Below, piece after piece: positions 1-3,220 of a stretch of 5,850 bases of DNA (positions within the stretch are counted from its first letter, which is position 1; the number at the start of each line of letters is the position of its first letter). Source of the stretch: Candidatus Aminicenantota bacterium (GTDB lineage Bacteria > Acidobacteriota > Aminicenantia > Aminicenantales > JAFGBC01); the NCBI GenBank assembly GCA_016933355.1, contig JAFGBC010000248.1:1-5850 (forward strand), given 5' to 3'. Both the position numbers and the translations under genes were made by a program. A model generated the notes under the pieces. The model made no database searches, was not told where the DNA came from, and saw only the letters and a program-made list of their open reading frames with translations.

Positions 1-759
1 ACCGCGCCGCCCGGCATGGTCGAGATCCCGGCCGGGACGTTCGTCTTCAAGACGGCCGGCAACCCCGACGACGCCAATCCGGTCATTCCCTATCCCGACA
101 CGACGAAGGCGCGCGCGCTCCGGATGGCGCGCTTCTTCATGGACCGCTGCCCGGTTACGAACGCCGCGTTCGAGGCCTTCCTGAAGGCATCGGGCTACTC
201 GCCCGCCGACACGTCGAATTTCCTGAAGCACTGGACGGATGAGAAGCCACCGGCGGGCCGGCTCGACCATCCCGTCATCTGGGTTTCGCTCGAGGATGCC
301 CGCGCCTACGCACGCTGGGCCGGCAAGCGCCTTCCGACCGAAGCGGAGTGGCAGTACGCGGCGCAAGGCGGGGACGGCCGGGCCTTCCCCTGGGGCGAGA
401 CGATGGAGCCGGGCCGCTGCAACGACAAGCTCAATCATACGACGCCCGTCGGCGCCTTCCCGCGCGGCGCGAGCCCGTTCGGCGTCCTGGACATGGTCGG
501 CAACGTCTGGCAGATCATGGACGACGTCTACGACAACGGCGTCTATCGCTACGGGATCATTCGGGGCGGGAGCTATTACGCGCCCGAGAAGAGCGTCTGG
601 TACGTCAAGAGCGGGCCGCTCGCCGTGGACCGCGTTCAAATCCATTTGCTGGTCGCGCCCGGCCTGGACCGAGCGTCCACGGTCGGCTTCCGCTGCGTCA
701 AGGACGCCTCGCCCCTCCCGGCCGCCCGGGACGCGAAGAGAGCATCCCGGAATCCTTGA
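1..759 (+). CDS. FGE/SUMF1-like domain protein lacking the catalytic cysteines (5' partial)
   Basis: 252 residues are visible, ending at TGA 757-759. The first ATG (16-18) is probably internal: the frame is open to base 1 and reads PPGMVEIPAGTF, the usual opening of an FGE-sulfatase (SUMF1, C-type-lectin-like) domain, so the true start and any signal peptide lie upstream. Family landmarks in order: GMVEIPAGTF (about residues 5-14), a PVTN block (about 52), AGKRLPTEAEWQYAA (about 107-121), FPWGE, VGAFPRGASPFGVLDMVGNVW (about 150-170), IIRGGSYY (about 186-193) and the terminal GFRC. Authentic formylglycine-generating enzymes carry two catalytic cysteines shortly after RGGS. Here that stretch reads RGGSYYAPEKSVWYV and has none; the three cysteines present (in DRCPVTN, GRCND and GFRC) lie elsewhere. 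The usual GNVWEW is GNVWQI. I therefore infer a non-catalytic or differently acting SUMF1-fold protein, not a sulfatase activator. It converges with the next gene, leaving 50 bp between the stops. Confidence 0.85.
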   Translation, partial: TAPPGMVEIPAGTFVFKTAGNPDDANPVIPYPDTTKARALRMARFFMDRCPVTNAAFEAFLKASGYSPADTSNFLKHWTDEKPPAGRLDHPVIWVSLEDARAYARWAGKRLPTEAEWQYAAQGGDGRAFPWGETMEPGRCNDKLNHTTPVGAFPRGASPFGVLDMVGNVWQIMDDVYDNGVYRYGIIRGGSYYAPEKSVWYVKSGPLAVDRVQIHLLVAPGLDRASTVGFRCVKDASPLPAARDAKRASRNP

Positions 760-809
760 GCTCGGGCGGATCGCCGGGAGCGGAATCGGAAGGGACGAAC
801 TCTAAACGC
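760..809. other. Short convergent intergenic gap with weak hairpin
   Basis: These 50 bp separate the stop codons of two convergent genes. GGCG (765-768) and CGCC (772-775) can form a 4-bp stem around GAT, extendable through CTC (761-763) and GAG (778-780) across an internal loop. No T-run follows on either strand, so a classical intrinsic terminator is not supported. A factor-dependent terminator would leave no visible signature. Confidence 0.3.
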
Positions 810-1808
810 CTATAATCCGAAGGAAACGCCCGCTTTTAACTGAAAACCGGACAAGTCCAGGTAAAACGACCCCGGGCTGGACCACGGGGTCACCTGATAA
901 TCGATGCCGGCTCTGACGCCGGACAGCCGGCCCCAATAACGATAATAGGCATAACGGATCAGGCCCCACGACTTGTCATCCCAGCTTTCGGAGCGGACGG
1001 CCGGCTCGGAGCCGGGGGCGCGGGTTTCCGTCCGGAGGGTTCCGAAACCCTTCGGACGGGACGCCTGGCGGAAGGCGAAGCCGCCCTCCGCGAACAGGCC
1101 GAGCCTCTTGAGCGGGCTGAATCGGAGCCGGAGGCCCAGCTCGCCGCAGATGCCTGTGTTGCGGCCGCTCATATCCAGGGTCGTGACCGTCTCGGAACGC
1201 CGGCCCAGGGCGTCGATGTCGGCATCGTGGCGCTCGATCGTCGTCCGGCATTCGGCGAACATCGGCCCCCCGCCGATGAACGCCTCGAACCGGAACGCCG
1301 ACGGCAGGTTCCATCCGAGCTGCACCTGGAGCTCAGGGATCCAGGCCGAGGCCGCGAGCCGGAAGGCGGGCAGGCTGTATTCGGAGCCGCTTCCGTCGGG
1401 GGCGGTGACGACAAGGCCGGCCGTCGAACGGCGGCTGCCGTTCACGCGCTGGAGCCCGACCGCGATCGTCAGCGTCGGGCTGGCCCTATACTTGAGACGG
1501 ACGCCGAAGGGCCACACCTGTTCCAGGGGTCTAACCGGACGATCCCCGGTCCGGGTCGCCGTCGCGTCCGCGCCGTAGAGAAAGTCGTACCTGTCCAGGT
1601 AGAAGAATTTCTGGTAGGCGTCCTCGTAGCGGGCCAAGCTGTTGAATTGCTCGAGCTTGACCCGGGCGAGGCCGCCGTAGATTTCCAGTCCGAAATTGGA
1701 GAAGCTGAAGGGATAGCCGTCTTCCTGGGCGAAAATGGAGGCCGGGCCTACGGCGCTCCAGACGGCGAGAAGACAGAGAACGGTCAGCATTTTTGCTTTC
1801 AAGATCAT
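810..1808 (-). CDS. Exported beta-barrel-like outer-membrane protein, function unknown
   Basis: About 332 residues if started at ATG 1808-1806. A GTG directly before it (1811-1809) and a TTG at 1802-1800 are alternatives; the TTG gives the neat signal peptide MKAKMLTVLCLLAVW and sits about 8 bases after AAGGTG. The stop is TAG (812-810). Numbering from the GTG, a hydrophobic signal segment (about 8-24) ends at SIFA|QE, so the protein should be exported. The mature part has many short stretches of alternating polar and hydrophobic or aromatic residues with glycines, for example GLEIYGGLARVKL (41-53), PFGVRLKYR (101-109), LTIAVGLQRV (114-123), FRFEAFIGGG (173-182), GELGLRLRF (223-231), GLFAEGGFAF (238-247) and the C-terminal FQLKAGVSFGL. 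This fits a small outer-membrane barrel of roughly 8-12 strands. The final residue is Leu rather than the favoured Phe. Cys188 and Cys222 could pair as a disulfide. I cannot assign a family or substrate. It is transcribed alone, divergent from the gene at 2164. Confidence 0.8.
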   Translation of the reverse strand: MILKAKMLTVLCLLAVWSAVGPASIFAQEDGYPFSFSNFGLEIYGGLARVKLEQFNSLARYEDAYQKFFYLDRYDFLYGADATATRTGDRPVRPLEQVWPFGVRLKYRASPTLTIAVGLQRVNGSRRSTAGLVVTAPDGSGSEYSLPAFRLAASAWIPELQVQLGWNLPSAFRFEAFIGGGPMFAECRTTIERHDADIDALGRRSETVTTLDMSGRNTGICGELGLRLRFSPLKRLGLFAEGGFAFRQASRPKGFGTLRTETRAPGSEPAVRSESWDDKSWGLIRYAYYRYWGRLSGVRAGIDYQVTPWSSPGSFYLDLSGFQLKAGVSFGL

Positions 1809-1864
1809 CACCTTGTCGCGGTATCTTGGCGTCGCAGACGATCCTCGTCTCCAACGGCCTCAAA

Positions 1865-1870
1865 ATTATA
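1865..1870 (-). promoter_or_regulatory. -10 box for the minus-strand barrel gene
   Basis: The minus strand reads TATAAT here, about 57 bp upstream of the barrel gene start, in a short AT-rich island (1861-1880) within GC-rich DNA. At 16-18 bp spacing I see no good TTGACA match (CTCCGG at 17 bp), so the -35 is weak or an activator may be needed. Transcription would begin near 1858 and give a leader of about 50 nt. This assumes a sigma-70-like consensus in the host. Confidence 0.45.
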
Positions 1871-2010
1871 CCTTAAATTCAAGGGAACCGGAGCGAAAAG
1901 AAAGGACCGGTCCGGACGTCGCGCACCCGGCCGGAAGGTCGGGATCTCCGCGCCCGGATCTCGTCGCCTCTCTCCGGCCTTGGCTCGGGCCGTTCGCATC
2001 GCCCGAAGCC

Positions 2011-2039
2011 TGGAAACCAAAGGTGAAGACCACTATAAT
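2011..2039 (+). promoter_or_regulatory. Sigma-70-like promoter for the gene at 2164
   Basis: TGGAAA (2011-2016, four of six matches to TTGACA) is separated by 17 bp from a perfect TATAAT (2034-2039). Transcription would start near 2046, giving a leader of about 118 nt before the ATG at 2164. The surrounding DNA is strongly GC-rich, so a perfect -10 hexamer at the correct spacing is unlikely to be chance. The transcript start is inferred. Confidence 0.6.
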
Positions 2040-2048
2040 TTACCCGGC

Positions 2049-2103
2049 CCGCCGCCCCGTGGCGGACGGCGGCAGGGAACAGGAAGGCTTTCTGTCCTGC
2101 CCT
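2049..2103 (+). other. Two potential hairpins in the 5' leader
   Basis: GCCGCC (2051-2056) can pair with GGCGGC (2068-2073); an alternative inner pairing is CGCC/GGCG around CCGT. Just downstream, AGGG (2074-2077) plus CAGGA (2080-2084) can pair with TCCTG (2095-2099) plus CCCT (2100-2103), a 9-bp stem interrupted by an AA bulge. No T-run follows, so this is not a terminator. It matches no riboswitch class that I recognise and may simply be stable GC-rich leader RNA. Confidence 0.35.
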
Positions 2104-2151
2104 TCGGCGCGCGGCGCAGCCGTCAAGGACGCAGCCGGCTCATGTTCCAAA

Positions 2152-2157
2152 AAGGAG
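2152..2157 (+). promoter_or_regulatory. Ribosome binding site deciding the start at 2164
   Basis: AAGGAG lies six bases before ATG 2164. It distinguishes this start from the longer in-frame extension running back to 1735, whose upstream part is non-coding in character. Confidence 0.75.
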
Positions 2158-2163
2158 ACATTC

Positions 2164-2946
2164 ATGAAACACGCCGAGCTTTCAGCCGTGATCCTGGGGG
2201 TTGCCGCCCTTTTGGGCGCTTGGCCCGGCGCCCCGAGCGCGCAGGAGGCGACGGCGCCCCGGCTCTATCTCATGGGCGATTTCCTGGTCGAGACGGCGCG
2301 GGCGGATGAATACGAGGCGGGCCTCAAGGATCTCCTGGCCGAGCTGAAGACGCACGGGTTTCCTCTCTTATTTGACGCCTATAGCACGGACGACGGTCAT
2401 TATTACTTCATCTATGAGATGGACGGCTATGCCGGCGCCGACCGCTGGCACGCGGCCTGGGAGGCGTTTGCAGCGAAGGCCGGCTGGGAACGTTTCCTCC
2501 TCCTGCACGGTCGGACCGCCGCATGCGAGATCGAGGGCGTTTACAAGTTCTGGACGTTTACCCCCGAGCAATCCTTCCTCCCTGACAACTCCCGCCTGCG
2601 GATGGAGGAGATCGGCTACTACACCTGGGATTACGTCTATCTCCTCCCCGGGAAAGAGGCGGAATTCGAGGCCATCAATAAGGAGTGGGTGGCCTTGAGC
2701 CGGCGGAAGGGCGCCCGCGATCCGTTCATGACCTACCGCGGCGGCTTCGGTACGAGCCAACCGGCCTATTGCTGGTTCGAGTGGGGGAAGAGCGCCGCCG
2801 ATTACGCCGCCGCGGAGGACGCCTTCTGGAAGGCGATGGGGGAGGAGGGCGCGACTCTCTCGAAGCGAACGCGCGCCCTGATCCGCCGGACGGAGACGAA
2901 GACCGGCCGCTACCGCCCCGACCTCTCCTACTCGCCGCAAAAATAG
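2164..2946 (+). CDS. Exported protein with duplicated dimeric alpha/beta-barrel (ABM/NIPSNAP-like) domains
   Basis: 260 residues from ATG 2164 to TAG 2944-2946. The frame stays open upstream to 1735, but this start is fixed by AAGGAG (2152-2157, 6 bp before the ATG) and an immediately following signal peptide: KH, then a hydrophobic run (about residues 6-20), then cleavage at APSA|QE near residue 26. The mature protein falls into two similar halves, about 34-107 and 155-226. Each has a strand, a helix after an acidic E-Y/F-E-A motif (ADEYEAGLKDLL; KEAEFEAINKEW), a strand with DAY or TYRGG, an aromatic strand (YYFIYEMDGY; AYCWFEWGKS), and a helix ending in aromatic-x-A-x-G (EAFAAKAG; DAFWKAMG). 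That beta-alpha-beta-beta-alpha order suits ferredoxin-like dimeric barrels of the ABM/NIPSNAP/EthD type, which include monooxygenases and binding proteins. The fold call is inference and no catalytic residue can be named. A basic tail (about 234-260) follows. It has its own promoter upstream. Confidence 0.85.
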   Translation: MKHAELSAVILGVAALLGAWPGAPSAQEATAPRLYLMGDFLVETARADEYEAGLKDLLAELKTHGFPLLFDAYSTDDGHYYFIYEMDGYAGADRWHAAWEAFAAKAGWERFLLLHGRTAACEIEGVYKFWTFTPEQSFLPDNSRLRMEEIGYYTWDYVYLLPGKEAEFEAINKEWVALSRRKGARDPFMTYRGGFGTSQPAYCWFEWGKSAADYAAAEDAFWKAMGEEGATLSKRTRALIRRTETKTGRYRPDLSYSPQK

Positions 2947-2987
2947 CGCGTTTGCGCTCCGAGGCCGCCTCCCTTGACAAGGCCTCG
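2945..2987 (+). other. Inverted repeats after the stop codon of the 2164-2946 gene
   Basis: AGCGC (2945-2949) and GCGCT (2954-2958) form a 5-bp stem with a GTTT loop that overlaps the TAG stop. Next, CGAGGCC (2960-2966) pairs with GGCCTCG (2981-2987), 7 bp around a 14-base loop. A TTTT run (2994-2997) follows, but six G/C bases separate it from the stem, so this is at best a poor intrinsic terminator. The loop contains TTGACA, so the element may combine the end of one unit with the promoter of the next. Confidence 0.35.
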
Positions 2988-3002
2988 CCCCGGTTTTAAG
3001 GT
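2974..3002 (+). promoter_or_regulatory. Candidate promoter for the small frameshifted gene and ankyrin gene
   Basis: A perfect TTGACA (2974-2979) is followed after 17 bp by TAAGGT (2997-3002), which matches the -10 consensus only at T1, A2 and T6. Transcription would begin near 3009, giving a leader of about 41 nt to the ATG at 3050. Support comes mainly from the -35 and from its position before a good ribosome binding site. Confidence 0.4.
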
Positions 3003-3010
3003 AGTCCCCG

Positions 3011-3032
3011 TGGCCGGACGGCCGACCGGCCA
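3011..3032 (+). other. Perfect 7-bp inverted repeat in the leader
   Basis: TGGCCGG (3011-3017) pairs with CCGGCCA (3026-3032) around the 8-base loop ACGGCCGA. It ends two bases before the ribosome binding site AGAGAGG (3034-3040), so it could be a leader hairpin or an operator-like palindrome near a transcription start. Neither role can be proven from sequence. Confidence 0.4.
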
Positions 3033-3049
3033 AAGAGAGGGTCAAGACC

Positions 3050-3204
3050 ATGAAAAAACGGACCGCGTTTACGACGTCTTCTCGCCCGACGGGATCTATC
3101 TCCGGCAGGTCCGCGCGCCCCGGGCGCTCTTTCTTGTCCGCAACGAGGACGAATTCCTCGTCGTCAAGCGCTTCCGGATGCGGATTGAAGAGACGCCGGA
3201 GTGA
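3050..3204 (+). pseudogene. Frameshifted small gene: tail of a 6-bladed beta-propeller-like protein
   Basis: ATG (3050-3052) follows AGAGAGG at 9-bp spacing and opens ATG AAA AAA, like a real gene start. Its frame then gives a low-complexity Ser/Arg-rich translation. The +1 frame from about 3053 instead has G/C-rich third positions and a protein-like pattern: DRVYDVFSPDGIYLRQV, then RALFLVRNEDEFLVVKRFRM, ending at TGA 3202-3204. DVFSPDGIYL followed by a strand ending in VVKRFRM resembles the closing blade and tail of NHL-type 6-bladed beta-propeller proteins; this is a family-pattern judgement. That frame has no ATG or GTG of its own, only a TTG at 2974 without a ribosome binding site. One additional A in the A6 run (3053-3058) would join the ATG to it and give 51 residues. 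It is either a deletion remnant of a larger propeller gene, a frameshifted small gene, or a homopolymer sequencing error. It ends 16 bp before the ankyrin gene. Confidence 0.6.
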
Positions 3205-3210
3205 GGGAGC

Positions 3211-3214
3211 GGAG
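3211..3214 (+). promoter_or_regulatory. Ribosome binding site of the ankyrin gene
   Basis: GGAG lies six bases before ATG 3221, preceded by a purine-rich stretch (GAGGGAGC). The ankyrin frame is also open back to ATG 3050, but only the 3221 start is followed directly by a signal peptide, so 3221 is preferred. Confidence 0.7.
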
Positions 3215-3220
3215 TGTTCC

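Larger units (their letters stand above)
1809..2163. other. Divergent intergenic region, 355 bp
   Basis: This stretch lies between the minus-strand barrel gene and the plus-strand duplicated-barrel gene. It has a minus-strand -10 box, a plus-strand promoter and a GC-rich leader with two possible hairpins. Open frames cross it, as expected in GC-rich DNA, but none has a convincing start or recognisable protein. From about 1881 to 2010 I see no specific feature. Confidence 0.6.

Noticed and set aside
811..816. Plus-strand TATAAT as a promoter -10 box
   Set aside because: It overlaps the last codons of the barrel gene, has no acceptable -35 at 16-18 bp, and faces into the antisense strand of that gene.
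1735..2163. Upstream coding extension of the duplicated-barrel protein
   Set aside because: It would encode Arg/Pro-rich sequence across a promoter and leader; AAGGAG and the signal peptide place the start at 2164.
1227..2309. A 360-codon plus-strand open frame
   Set aside because: It runs antisense to the barrel gene, across the promoter region and into the next gene in another frame; its composition is that of a GC-rich shadow frame.
3050..3220. N-terminal extension of the ankyrin protein back to ATG 3050
   Set aside because: The frame is open, but the extra residues are Ser/Arg-rich shadow sequence, and the start at 3221 has its own GGAG site and an immediate signal peptide.
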